A stretch of 64,000 bases of DNA. Source: Acidimicrobiaceae bacterium. Lineage in GTDB: Bacteria > Actinomycetota > Acidimicrobiia > Acidimicrobiales > RAAP-2. The stretch spans positions 15,719-79,718 of the forward strand of contig PMLJ01000029.1 of assembly GCA_003158855.1 (NCBI GenBank), read 5' to 3'. The translations under genes and the position numbers were made by a program. The notes beneath the pieces are model-generated. The model did not search any database. It was given only the letters and a program-made list of their open reading frames with translations, and was not told the origin of the DNA. Shown here in pieces: positions 51,686 to 60,971 of this stretch. Within the stretch, counting starts at the first letter, position 1, and each line of letters starts with the position of its first letter.

Positions 51686-53839
51686 ATGAATATGCGATTC
51701 GACGGTTCTCGCGACATGAGTCGCGCGATCGACCGCCTTGCCCGACGGCTCCCAGAACCTCTCGAGGACCTCGCGTGGATCTCCTACAACTACCTCTGGT
51801 CATGGACCCCCGGCGGCCGTGAGCTCTTCCGCACCATCGACGCGCACCGGTTCAACCTGTCGGGGGAGAATCCGGTACGGTTTCTCCTGAATCTTCCCGA
51901 GCGGGACCTTCTGCGTGCCGCGACCGATCGGGACCTTCTGGAACGCCTGTCCCAGGTGGCCCAGATTATGGATGCCAGCATGCAGCGCCCCACCAATCGA
52001 GTGCTTTCGAGCGGACCCGTGGCCTTCTTCTGCGCGGAGTTCGGCGTTCACCAGTCGCTACCCGTGTACTCAGGCGGATTGGGAGTCCTCGCTGGTGACT
52101 TCTTGAAGGAGACTTCGGATCAGGCGCTCGACGTCGTCGGCGTCGGCCTGCTCTATCGCCGCGGCTATCTGCACCAACGCATGAACCTCGACGGCTGGCA
52201 GCACGAGTACTGGCTCGAGGCCAACACCGATCAGCTGCCCGCGGTGCGCGTGCGAGGAGCCGACGGACTCCCCGTGCGAATCACGGTTCCGGTGTGGGAC
52301 GGCGAATTGGCGGCCCACGTCTGGCGCGTCAACGTGGGGCGTACGCCCCTCTACCTCCTCGACGCGGAACTCGAGGAGAACAGCCCGCTGGAGCGCTGGG
52401 TCACGGCGCGCCTCTATGAAGGCTCGCACGAGATCCGATTGGCGCAGTACGCGCTGCTCGGCATCGGGGGCGTTCGCGCCCTCGACGCCATGGGAATCAA
52501 GCCCAGCCTTTTCCACCTCAATGAGGGCCATCCGGCGCTCGCGTCGCTCGAGATCGCCTCGCAGACGTCGAAGGAACTCACTGGCGACCCTCTCGGGCTC
52601 AAGAAGCTGCTCGAGGTGGGGCGCGACAGGTTCGTCTTCACGACCCACACCCCAGTGCCGGCAGGCAACGAGACCTACGGTCCCGACCTGTTCTTCTCCG
52701 TGCTCGGTCGCTCCATTGATCAGATGGGCATCTCGCGCGATGAGTTGAGCTCGGAGAGCCGAATCGACCCCACCTCGACGACGGAGTCGCTGGGCTTCTC
52801 CCCGCTGGCCATCCGGTGCGCACGCTCGACCAACGCCGTGAGCAGACGCCACGGCGAGGTTGCCCGCGGCATGTGGAATCCCCTTTTTCCCAATGCGAAG
52901 TTGGAGGACGTGCCAATCACGCACGTGACCAACGGGGTGCACCTGCCGACGTGGATGGACCCCACCATGCGCGGCTTACTCACCAAGTTCTTCGGTAACG
53001 ACTGGGAGCGCCACGCCGACGACCCGGGTCTGTGGAGTCACGTCGACGAGATTCCGGACGTTGACCTTTGGCGAGCGCGCTGCGACATGCGCCTCCAACT
53101 GGTTGAGATGATCCGCAGCCGCATCGTCGTCGACCGGTTGGGACGTGGCGAGGACGTCGCCCTCGCCGAATCCGCCTTCAGTGCTTTCGATCCCACGCAT
53201 CTGACCATCGGCTTCGCCAGGCGGCTGGCGACCTACAAGAGACTCGACCTGTTGTTCCACGACGTCGACCGGCTTCGCTTGATCATCGACCACGAAGAGG
53301 GCGCCCAGATCGTCTTGGCGGGTAAGGCGCACCCCCTCGACTATGAGGCGAAGACCGTGGCCCAGAACATGTTCGTCGTGAAGCGGGGCCTCGACATCCC
53401 CAATCGCGTGGTCTTCCTCGAGGACTACGACCTGCGAATGGCGCCGCAGCTGGTGGCCGGATGCGACCTGTGGTTGAACCTGCCTCGGCCGCCCCTCGAG
53501 GCGAGCGGCACCAGCGGCATGAAGTCGGCCCTCAACGGTGGGCTCAACCTGAGCGTGCTGGACGGCTGGTGGGGCGAGGGGTACAGCGGACAGAACGGCT
53601 GGGCGATCGACGGTTCGGTGGTCGAGGACGCGAGGGAGCAGGACGAACGCGATGCGAATGCGCTCTACGACCTGCTCGAGAACGAGGTCAAGCCCCTCTT
53701 CTTCTCCCGCGACGCCAATGGCGTGCCGGTAGGTTGGCTGGCCCGGGTACGTGCATCACTGCGGACCCTGGGTCCGCAGTTCAGCGGGGCTCGGATGGTC
53801 AATGACTACGTCGACCAGATCTATCATCCGAGTCACTAA
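51686..53839 (+). CDS. glgP: Alpha-glucan phosphorylase (GlgP, DUF3417 type), paralogue 2
   Basis: The 717-aa protein is a second GT35 phosphorylase, shorter and more canonical than paralogue 1. It has the DUF3417 start (EDLAWISYNYLWSWTPGGRELFRTID), AFFCAEFGVHQSLPVYSGGLGVLAGD and FHLNEGHPALASLEIA. The normal PLP loop EASGTSGMKSALNGGLNLSVLDGWWGEG is intact. It probably carries the main phosphorolytic activity of the operon. It starts 30 bp after the GH57 gene. Two phosphorylases flanking the chain-remodelling enzymes suggest different chain-length or branch preferences (inference). Confidence 0.9.
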   Translation: MNMRFDGSRDMSRAIDRLARRLPEPLEDLAWISYNYLWSWTPGGRELFRTIDAHRFNLSGENPVRFLLNLPERDLLRAATDRDLLERLSQVAQIMDASMQRPTNRVLSSGPVAFFCAEFGVHQSLPVYSGGLGVLAGDFLKETSDQALDVVGVGLLYRRGYLHQRMNLDGWQHEYWLEANTDQLPAVRVRGADGLPVRITVPVWDGELAAHVWRVNVGRTPLYLLDAELEENSPLERWVTARLYEGSHEIRLAQYALLGIGGVRALDAMGIKPSLFHLNEGHPALASLEIASQTSKELTGDPLGLKKLLEVGRDRFVFTTHTPVPAGNETYGPDLFFSVLGRSIDQMGISRDELSSESRIDPTSTTESLGFSPLAIRCARSTNAVSRRHGEVARGMWNPLFPNAKLEDVPITHVTNGVHLPTWMDPTMRGLLTKFFGNDWERHADDPGLWSHVDEIPDVDLWRARCDMRLQLVEMIRSRIVVDRLGRGEDVALAESAFSAFDPTHLTIGFARRLATYKRLDLLFHDVDRLRLIIDHEEGAQIVLAGKAHPLDYEAKTVAQNMFVVKRGLDIPNRVVFLEDYDLRMAPQLVAGCDLWLNLPRPPLEASGTSGMKSALNGGLNLSVLDGWWGEGYSGQNGWAIDGSVVEDAREQDERDANALYDLLENEVKPLFFSRDANGVPVGWLARVRASLRTLGPQFSGARMVNDYVDQIYHPSH

Positions 53840-53909
53840 TCTTCGCTGTGGCCGGTAATGACAAGTCGCTTCACTTCGCAGCAATCCTTCGAGGCCCGCG
53901 TGTCGAGTT

Positions 53910-54749
53910 CTAGACAAACGCGAACTCGGGTCGTTGACCGGACTTGATCTCCTCGCGAACAAGAAACTGCGCCAACGGAAGATCCTCCGCGTGGGTGACT
54001 CCAATGCAGCGCGAATTGGTCGCCAGAACCTCAAAACGCATCGATGTCTCATGCAGGAGATCCCCCACGAATACCGGCAGCAGTACCTCGACGTCTCTGG
54101 TGACGTCGTGCTCATCCATCGCTCGGCGCATCAGGGGCCAAATGGACGGCTGAAAGCCCCAGAGGTTCATCGACACCATGGTCTGGGGATCAAGGAAGTG
54201 CGGCTCCAGTCCGTCGGCGGCGGCGAGCCCGTCTGGAGTGAAATGCACATTGCGTCGCTCGACGATCTCGACGAGATGTCCGTTCACCACCTGGCACGTT
54301 CCGCGTGAAACCGGTAGGTCGCCAACGACCGAATTCTCCAGTTCGAAGCCCACGAGGCAGTTGGTAGCGCTGGTGGCGAGGTGGGTGCTGAGCTTGGTGA
54401 ACGCATCGAGGCCGTAGAGGTCGTCGGCATTGCAGACGCCGAATGGAGTCGACGGGTCCACTTCGGGCTGGGCGGCGAGGACGGCGTCAACCGTCCCGTG
54501 AAGAAACTCCTGAACGGCAAAGGCAACCCGGTGATCGGCTGGCCACATCCGTGCGACGTGCTCCTTGATCTGGGGTCCGGTATCGCTATTGATGACAATG
54601 ACTATTTCGTCGAAGCCCGCGTGCATCGCGTCCGAGGCGAGAAGATCGATCACGCCCTCGCCGTGCTTTCCAATCGGGGCGAGTTGCTTCAGCCCACCGT
54701 ATCGACGAGCTCTGCCGGCCGCCAGGATTACAAGGGTTGGTCCCTCCAT
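53910..54749 (-). CDS. Nucleotidyltransferase (sugar-phosphate NTP-transferase-like)
   Basis: The 279-aa protein has the NTP-transferase loop VILAAGRARRYGGLKQLAPIGKHGEGVIDLLASDAM and FGVCNADDLYGLDAF (metal-binding Asp pair). The C-terminal half is VFVGDLLHE...IGVTHAEDLPLAQ. It resembles GlmU/RmlA-type nucleotidyl transferases but lacks an acyltransferase or regulatory domain. It converges with the glycogen operon and may make an activated sugar; the substrate is not clear. The start is ATG 54749. Confidence 0.75.
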   Translation of the reverse strand: MEGPTLVILAAGRARRYGGLKQLAPIGKHGEGVIDLLASDAMHAGFDEIVIVINSDTGPQIKEHVARMWPADHRVAFAVQEFLHGTVDAVLAAQPEVDPSTPFGVCNADDLYGLDAFTKLSTHLATSATNCLVGFELENSVVGDLPVSRGTCQVVNGHLVEIVERRNVHFTPDGLAAADGLEPHFLDPQTMVSMNLWGFQPSIWPLMRRAMDEHDVTRDVEVLLPVFVGDLLHETSMRFEVLATNSRCIGVTHAEDLPLAQFLVREEIKSGQRPEFAFV

Positions 54750-55007
54750 GTTTTCGACCGTACCACGACCTCGATGACTTCACATCCACTTCGAGCCCCT
54801 TCCATCAGGGAATTGCCCCCCATCGAGCGACATCATCGCCGTAGGTTTCAACGAGGGCTACGGCGACCGAGGCGGGCCGGATCGTGCGAGAGACGACGTA
54901 GCTGCATGTGGCCACGGCGACCACGTACGCACTCTCGTTCGCTCCGCGCCAGACGACTGGCTCGTCACTCTCAACTGGTCGTTCAACCGTCACGAAGCGC
55001 GACGCGA

Positions 55008-55610
55008 TCAGTCATTCTCCAGGGTGTACTCCCACGTGACGGCCGGACGCTTTCCATCCGGGGCCCACGCGATGCTCCCGGTCCCAGTCGCCATGATCAC
55101 CGAGACCTCGATGGACGCTGGCTTGGCTGATGATGCGAGAACCCGCGTGGTGCCGCCGACGAAGGCCCTTGGATAATAGACGTTGCCGTTACCGTCGATG
55201 ATTCCAAAGTCGCGGGGCCGCAGGGCCACTACGCCGGTCGTCTTTGCGAACGTGATGGTGAACGTCGCCCTCGTGACCGGGGGGGGAGGCGTGACGAAGG
55301 GAGGGGTCTGCGGTCCCGACATGGTCACCAGGGTCGAGGCGCCATCGACGATCACCTTGAAGGTGCTGCCGCCGATGCCGAGCTGCGGGTGCTGGACCGT
55401 GGCGCTGACGATTCGGTTCGTTGGAACACTCGAGCGCGGCAGCCAGCTCGGAAGTCCGCCGTACGAATCGAGATTGGACTTGCTCGACTCCCTCATCCCC
55501 ACGAACGCCGTCAACGAGATGACGACGACCGACGCCATGACCACGACGAGCCGCGCACGGGAGCCGAGCACGTTTGCCCGGCTCCCCCTCGCGCGTCGAT
55601 CGGCACTCAT
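55008..55610 (-). CDS. Membrane-anchored extracellular protein of unknown function
   Basis: The 200-aa protein has a basic N-terminus (MSADRRARGSRANVLGSRAR), one transmembrane helix (LVVVMASVVVISLTAFVGM) and an extracellular beta-rich domain with a Pro stretch (PQTPPFVTPPPPV) and a Telo/DUF4352-like pattern (TFTITFAKTTGVVALRPRDFGIIDGNGNVYYP). It is probably a single-pass surface protein. The stop of the phosphoesterase gene lies 25 bp upstream on the same strand, so they may be co-transcribed. Confidence 0.65.
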   Translation of the reverse strand: MSADRRARGSRANVLGSRARLVVVMASVVVISLTAFVGMRESSKSNLDSYGGLPSWLPRSSVPTNRIVSATVQHPQLGIGGSTFKVIVDGASTLVTMSGPQTPPFVTPPPPVTRATFTITFAKTTGVVALRPRDFGIIDGNGNVYYPRAFVGGTTRVLASSAKPASIEVSVIMATGTGSIAWAPDGKRPAVTWEYTLEND

Positions 55611-55635
55611 CGACTTCCCTTACTCCTGACGCGAC

Positions 55636-57543
55636 TCAGCGCCGACGGGTGACCGCGTGGTCGTCCAACGACGAGCCCGTGCACACGTGCTCAGGGCAGT
55701 TGTTGAAGACGTCCGCTCCGAAGGCCTTGAGCCCCGGCTGGGCCGCGAAGCCAATGTGACCCTGTCCGTCGAGTCCCGGCGATGCCTTGGCGACGTTGAA
55801 CAGGTCCTCCATCGTTCGCAACCAGCTGTAGTGGTTGTAGAAGGTCGAGTCCGTCGAGCCCGGCGTGATGTACGGGCTGATCAAGACGCTGCCGACATCG
55901 CCACCACCGGTGGTGGCGTCCGTAGCGTCGAACAGCGGATCTGTCGCGGTCGTCTCGGCCCCCAGGGTGATGCTGGTCACCGGGCCGGTCGCAGCGGCGG
56001 GCAGGCCGTTCACGAAGAGCTCAAATATCCCGTGGGTGGCGCAGGTATTGGAGCACCCGGCACCGTTCGCCTTCGTCGCGACGTCTGGAGTGTCGTCGAC
56101 GATTCCAACGGTGGCGCCCGTGGGGATGCCAACTCCGGTGACGCTGCGACCAACGTCGGTCGCGACGATCGCCTGGTCGTTGACGTAGGTTGAGCCGCTG
56201 TCGGCGCTCGCCGCGTCGGTGCGGGCCGCCGGCGGTGCTCCACCTCCACCCAGGATGATGCCGGGGGTCGACGGGTCGCGGTCGACGTACGCGTTGTCAC
56301 CGGGACCGGGGTAGAGCTGGTCACCGCTCGCGTTCGTGAGCAGCGGCGTGTTCGGCCCGGTCGGCTCCGCGTTGACGTTCTTGCCGTACAGGTTCTCACC
56401 CGCCGAGTCGGCGGCGATCGACGACGCCGCAGTGGCGGGGTCGGCGGTCGAGTTGTTGAAGCTGTTGCCGGTGAAGGTGAACGCCGGGAAGCCCTCGTCG
56501 AAGGCGACGTCGATGAGTCCCCCCTGCTTGAACGCGGGCGACGCCTCGATCTCGGGGATCACGTGCTCGAGGAACAGGTCCGACGCATACAGTCCGCCGG
56601 TGTAGTTAACCGGCGGATTCGGGGTGGTCGCGTTGGCCCAGCCGCCGGAGAGGTTGTTGCCGTGGCAGACCGCGTCGTGCGCGTCCGAGCAGTTATTCGG
56701 AGTGATCCAACTGAACTCCGGCGTCGTCGCCACGCTCTGCAGGTCGTGGTACAGGCCGTTGTTCGGATCGAACGCGTTCGCGATGTGCGCCGCATTGCAG
56801 TCCGTGGTCCCGTTGTCGAGCAGCGAGTCGAACCACGGGAATGGGAAGTGCTTGGGGACGTACTGGTCCGTCGCGTTCGCGGAACCAGGGTTGGCGACCG
56901 GCGTGGTGTCCGGGTTGGCTCCGGGCCCGCCGCACGCGTTGACGTCGTGGGGAGCGGATGCGGTGTCGGTGTTGCCGAGATCCTGTGCGTAACCCTTCCA
57001 CGAGACGCCGGCGGCGTCAAGCTGGTTGAACAATGTCGGGACGCTCTTGGGGTAGACGCACCCCTGGTTCGTGTACGGAGCTCCGCCGGCTTGGAACTGG
57101 CCGTAGTTGGGGCTCGACTTGCTGGTGATCATTGATCCGCTCATTGTCTTGTACGTCGGGCAGTCTTCCTGGTTGTCGACTTCGGGAGCCTGACCCGCGG
57201 CGAGGGCGATGTAGTTGTCAAGGCTGTAGTGACCTGTGCCGTAGTAGTTCGTCAGCAGCGACCCTTGCGATGGAAGGGTCTTCCACAAGTACGTGTTGTT
57301 GTTCAATCCGGTGAACGTGGCGTCGTAGGACTTGTTCTCCAGGATGATGAACCACACGTGCTTGATCGGCGGGAGCGAACTGGAGTCTTTGAAAGACGAC
57401 GCCGACGAGGCTGATGACGCCAGTGACGTTGATACACCCGCCAGTAGCAGAAGCAAGGAAACGAACGCCATGCCGATGGTCGCCAATTTCCGGCCACCAA
57501 CAGCCTTGCGAGTAACTCTCATGTATTTGGTTGTCTTTGTCAT
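55636..57543 (-). CDS. Secreted phosphoesterase (phospholipase C/acid phosphatase family) with inserted domain
   Basis: The 635-aa protein has a signal peptide (KLATIGMAFVSLLLLLAGVSTSLASSAS) and the PF04185 phosphoesterase core: PPIKHVWFIILENKSYDATFTG, YYGTGHYSLDNYIALAAGQAPEVDNQ and the C-terminal GGDVGSVLISPYITPGS...NHYSWLRTMEDLFNVA. Between the VAFDEGF segment and that C-terminal motif lies an insert with VNDQAIVATDVGRSVTGVGIPTGATVGIV. This is a beta-rich module of the type seen in secreted and phage-tail-like proteins. Two Cys-containing stretches (GCSNTC) lie in it. The enzyme likely hydrolyses phosphomonoesters or phospholipids outside the cell. The insert could bind substrate or surface. 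Confidence 0.8.
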   Translation of the reverse strand: MTKTTKYMRVTRKAVGGRKLATIGMAFVSLLLLLAGVSTSLASSASSASSFKDSSSLPPIKHVWFIILENKSYDATFTGLNNNTYLWKTLPSQGSLLTNYYGTGHYSLDNYIALAAGQAPEVDNQEDCPTYKTMSGSMITSKSSPNYGQFQAGGAPYTNQGCVYPKSVPTLFNQLDAAGVSWKGYAQDLGNTDTASAPHDVNACGGPGANPDTTPVANPGSANATDQYVPKHFPFPWFDSLLDNGTTDCNAAHIANAFDPNNGLYHDLQSVATTPEFSWITPNNCSDAHDAVCHGNNLSGGWANATTPNPPVNYTGGLYASDLFLEHVIPEIEASPAFKQGGLIDVAFDEGFPAFTFTGNSFNNSTADPATAASSIAADSAGENLYGKNVNAEPTGPNTPLLTNASGDQLYPGPGDNAYVDRDPSTPGIILGGGGAPPAARTDAASADSGSTYVNDQAIVATDVGRSVTGVGIPTGATVGIVDDTPDVATKANGAGCSNTCATHGIFELFVNGLPAAATGPVTSITLGAETTATDPLFDATDATTGGGDVGSVLISPYITPGSTDSTFYNHYSWLRTMEDLFNVAKASPGLDGQGHIGFAAQPGLKAFGADVFNNCPEHVCTGSSLDDHAVTRRR

Positions 57544-57722
57544 GAAGCTCTTTTTAGTAAGAGAAGGTTAAGAAGAAACGGTGAGATGGTGAAGAACGCG
57601 AGTCTCTTCTGAGGTGCTTGTGCAACACTTCGGCCGAGGAGTTCAGGAAGCCCGGGCCACGAATGAGAACCTACGGGGAAAGCCGATCGGCCCCCGCCAA
57701 CCAGAGAAGGCCCGGGCCGATC

Positions 57723-58946
57723 TCAGGCGTAGCGGGCCGTCTTGCCCTTGCTCGGTCCATGATGCGTCATCGCGTATGACAGGTCCGTCAGCAACTCGTC
57801 GATGACATCGCGGTGCGCGGGCGAGATCATGAGATGCAGTCCGTACGGATCGGTATTGCGGTTGAGGTGCCAGCCGCGCTCGTCCATGACGTCCGCCACC
57901 GCGTAGAGATCGACCGTGTCACTTCGCAGGGCGAGCAGGGGTCCGATCGGATCTCCCACAATCTCCAGCCCCTCGATGCATGCGATCCCGGCGCGCAGTC
58001 GCTCAACAGTGGCGCAGAGATCCTCGACAAGTTCCTTGTAGCCATCGACGCCGAGGTGCCGCATGACGGCCCACGCGGCCACCGTCGGCGCGGCGGCGCG
58101 GGCGCCGGCGATCGCGGGCGTGGCGTAGAGACCCGAGCCCCACTGCTCGTAGAAGAATGTCTGGTGCCAGATCCAGTCATCATCGCGGTGCAGGATGACC
58201 GACGCTCCCTTGGGGACGTAGCCGTACTTGTGTACGTCCATCGACAGCTCGGTGACACCTTCGACACGGAAGTCCCACGGCGGAACGGGGTGACCGAGCA
58301 TCTCCATGAACGGGAGGACGAAACCGCCGATGCACGCGTCGACGTGACAGCCAATTCCGTGTTCGCCCGCCAGGGCGGCGAGCTCGACGATCGGATCGAT
58401 CGCTCCGTGGGGATACGAGTAGGCGGAGCCCACGATCACGCACGTCCGCTCGCTCACGAGCGCGCGCGCCGCCGCGACGTCGGCCCGATACGATCCGTCC
58501 AGGGGCACGCGCACGTAGTCCATGTCGAAGTAGTGGGCGGCCTTCGCGTACGCCGGATGGGCCGATTCGGGAGCGAGAATCTCCGCGCGCTCGACGCCGC
58601 GAGCGCGGGCGCGTTCGCGGCTCACCAGCATCGACATCAGGATCGACTCCGTTCCACCCGACGTCATCGAGCCACCGTGAACGTTGGTCGCCGTTCGGTG
58701 CACGAGGTCGCCCGCCATGGCGATCACTTCCTTCTCGACCTGCGCCAGGGCGGCGAACTTGAGGGGATTGAGAGCGTTGGCGAAGAGAAAGCGGTCGTAG
58801 ACGCCGCGCACGAGGGCCTCGACGTCCTCGCGACCGGTCGGATACACCAGTCCAAAGAGCCGTTTGCCGTGCACTTCGGGATCCCGGAGCTGAAGCGCGT
58901 CCAGCTCGGCGAGCACCTCATCTATCGCACGCGTCTTGCTCTGCAC
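57723..58946 (-). CDS. PLP-dependent decarboxylase/lyase (sphingosine-1-phosphate lyase or Gad-like)
   Basis: The 407-aa protein starts at GTG 58946. It has the group II PLP decarboxylase pattern: NVHGGSMTSGGTESILMSMLVSRE, VDACIGGFVLPF and the PLP Lys in ELSMDVHKYGYVPKGASVIL. This HKYGY..KG arrangement is close to sphingosine-1-phosphate lyases and related aspartate/glutamate decarboxylases. It lacks the N-terminal extension of the human lyase. The substrate in this organism is unknown. It begins 9 bp after the YcaQ-like gene on the same strand, so the two are probably co-expressed. Confidence 0.8.
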   Translation of the reverse strand: MQSKTRAIDEVLAELDALQLRDPEVHGKRLFGLVYPTGREDVEALVRGVYDRFLFANALNPLKFAALAQVEKEVIAMAGDLVHRTATNVHGGSMTSGGTESILMSMLVSRERARARGVERAEILAPESAHPAYAKAAHYFDMDYVRVPLDGSYRADVAAARALVSERTCVIVGSAYSYPHGAIDPIVELAALAGEHGIGCHVDACIGGFVLPFMEMLGHPVPPWDFRVEGVTELSMDVHKYGYVPKGASVILHRDDDWIWHQTFFYEQWGSGLYATPAIAGARAAAPTVAAWAVMRHLGVDGYKELVEDLCATVERLRAGIACIEGLEIVGDPIGPLLALRSDTVDLYAVADVMDERGWHLNRNTDPYGLHLMISPAHRDVIDELLTDLSYAMTHHGPSKGKTARYA

Positions 58947-58955
58947 GGTCTCACT

Positions 58956-60155
58956 CTAAGCCGGCCGAAGGCCGTCACTCATTGCGCCACGCAACGCGTC
59001 GGCCGCCAAGAGAGGTGTGACGCGATCGACCTCCACGCGGGTGCAGCCAACCCACGACGCCGCCTCACGAAGAGCCCGCGCGATGTGCTGCACGGCGCCT
59101 GGCTCGTGGACGACGACGTGGCGGGCGTGCAGCGCCTCGCCGACGCGTTTGGGATCGACCAGACCGACCAGGCGATCTCCTGACAGTACTGGCATGGCGA
59201 AATAGCCGACCGTGCGCTTGGCGGCGGGCACGTACGCTTCGAGGCGATAAGTGATCTTGAAGAGCCGCTCCAGTCGGGCGCGGTCCCACAGGAGCGAGTC
59301 GAAGGGCGACATCAGCGTGGTTCGACCTCGCAGTCGCGGCTGAAGACCCGCTTCCGCGCCGCTCGCCAGATAGGCATCGTCACCCCAGCCCTCGACACGT
59401 ACCGGCCGAAGCGTTGTGGTCGCGAGCACCGAGCGCACGCCGCTCGCGCGAAGACCGTGGTAGGCGGCGAGGTCAGCGGCGGTCGCAATGCCCATGGCTC
59501 GACCGCCGGATTCAACCAGCTCGCGCAGGCAAGCTTCGTCATCGAGATCCACCGCCCGTAGCGATGAGGGGATGGCACGTTCGGCCAGGTCGTAGACGCG
59601 CTCGAAGCCCCGTCGCTCTCGACAGACGACCGTCCCCACGTCGAGCATCCATTCAACGGCGATCTTGGTCTCGGACCAGTCCCACCACTCCCCACCCTTC
59701 TTCGCGCCACCAAGCTGCCGTGACGTCAGTGGACCCTCAACGCGAAGACGCTCAACAACACCGGCGCAGCTGCGCTCGTGGTCTTTCAGGCGGTGCCAAC
59801 GAAATCCCTTCGCGGCGCGCGCGCGGCGCTTGGCGGCGTACGCCGGCCACAACTCCAACGGCAGGACGCATGCCGCGTGCGACCAGTACTCGAACGTCTC
59901 GCTCTTGGGACCCCAGTAGGCCGCTTCGATCCTCTTCTTCGCCACGGTGCCCAAGCGGGCATACGCCACCAGCTCGTGCGAGCGCGCCAGTACGGAAATC
60001 GTGTCAAGTTGCACACCGCGAAGATGGTGCACCAGCCCAGCGGGTCCGCCGCCGAGGCGCGGACCACGAAGGCCCTGGGCGAAGAGTGCGATGCGCGCAG
60101 CCTCGCGGGCCGACAGCGTGTCGAGCACCCCGGAAGTCCGCTGAGTGGTTCGCAC
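58956..60155 (-). CDS. Winged-helix DNA-binding protein, YcaQ/DUF1006-like
   Basis: The protein (399 aa from GTG 60155, read as VRTTQRTS; the ORF-track start at 60374 is probably too far upstream) has the DUF1006 layout. The N-terminus is SAREAARIALFAQGLRG, then LVHHLRGVQLDTISVLARSHELVAYARLG, then EYWSHAACVLPLELWPAY and SPFDSLLWDRARLERLFKITYRLEAYVPAAKRTVGYFAMPVLSGDRLVGLVDPK. YcaQ/AlkX-type proteins are DNA glycosylases that unhook interstrand crosslinks. The family's QxD active site corresponds to VQLDTIS here. A DNA repair role is therefore likely but not proven. Confidence 0.8.
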   Translation of the reverse strand: MRTTQRTSGVLDTLSAREAARIALFAQGLRGPRLGGGPAGLVHHLRGVQLDTISVLARSHELVAYARLGTVAKKRIEAAYWGPKSETFEYWSHAACVLPLELWPAYAAKRRARAAKGFRWHRLKDHERSCAGVVERLRVEGPLTSRQLGGAKKGGEWWDWSETKIAVEWMLDVGTVVCRERRGFERVYDLAERAIPSSLRAVDLDDEACLRELVESGGRAMGIATAADLAAYHGLRASGVRSVLATTTLRPVRVEGWGDDAYLASGAEAGLQPRLRGRTTLMSPFDSLLWDRARLERLFKITYRLEAYVPAAKRTVGYFAMPVLSGDRLVGLVDPKRVGEALHARHVVVHEPGAVQHIARALREAASWVGCTRVEVDRVTPLLAADALRGAMSDGLRPA

Positions 60156-60258
60156 CGACCGATGGTACCTTTCACCCGGAGGGCGGCCATCGAGAGTCCC
60201 GCCGGACCCATGGTCGAAGTGGGACTGACTCCCTAGTCGCCGGCTCCTATGAAGTATT

Positions 60259-60789
60259 TCAATGTTGCTCGTGCGTTCCAACGATGACCGCCCGCGCCAG
60301 CGTGTGTTGGAAGAGATTGAAACCGAGGAATGCTGGCGTCGCCCCGTCGGAAATGTCCAGGTGAGGAACATCAACAGCGTGCACCACCACGTAGTAATGG
60401 TGCACCCCGTGCCCGGGCGGCGGAGCCGCCCCTACGTAGCGTCGAAGGCCCGCGTCGTTGGCCAGCTGCAACGCGCCTTCGGGAAGCCCGCTGCCGCTCT
60501 CATCACCCGCGCCCGAGGGCAGCGACGTCGTAGAAAGGGGGATATTCGCGACGGCCCAATGCCAGAAGCCCGAGGCGGTGGGGGCAACCGGGTCGTAGAC
60601 CGTCACCGCGAAACTTCTCGTCTCCTCCGGGAATCCCCTCCACGAAAGTTGCGGTGACGTGTCCGAACCGCCGGCCCCCAAGATCCCGCTGAGTTGCGCG
60701 GTACCCAGACTCCCGCCGTCGACGAAATCATCCGAAGTCACTTCGAAACACGGAACGTCTGGCAGATCCCCGTACGGGTTTCTCGACAT
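60259..60789 (-). CDS. YbhB/YbcL (PEBP, Raf kinase inhibitor-like) protein
   Basis: The protein is 176 aa from the ATG at 60789, which follows GGAGGGGAG; the ORF-track start at 60837 is upstream of the ribosome binding site. Motifs are [37 protein letters not shown] and [21 protein letters not shown], the phosphatidylethanolamine-binding-protein core with its ligand pocket. Bacterial members are cytoplasmic or periplasmic proteins of unclear function. No signal peptide is present here. Confidence 0.85.
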   Translation of the reverse strand: MSRNPYGDLPDVPCFEVTSDDFVDGGSLGTAQLSGILGAGGSDTSPQLSWRGFPEETRSFAVTVYDPVAPTASGFWHWAVANIPLSTTSLPSGAGDESGSGLPEGALQLANDAGLRRYVGAAPPPGHGVHHYYVVVHAVDVPHLDISDGATPAFLGFNLFQHTLARAVIVGTHEQH

Positions 60790-60971
60790 AACAATCTCCC
60801 CTCCAATGCTTTCGCACGACGATGACAGCGGCCGCATTGAGCGGCCGACGCTTCTGGGGCCACTCTAGTAATTAGTGCCGGCCTTGTCCCACGCCCTCCC
60901 GGAGTCGGCCCCTCGTCGCAGGTCTGTTGCGTCAAAGCGGTCACCGGGGCCGTCCCTCGCTGGTCCAGCGC

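Noticed and set aside
54805-54993. 62-aa minus ORF (MTVERPVESDEPVV...)
   Set aside because: The composition is plausible, but it has only a GTG start with no ribosome binding site and no recognisable family. Too weak to list.
57813-59183. 456-aa plus ORF
   Set aside because: It is antisense to the PLP lyase-like gene.
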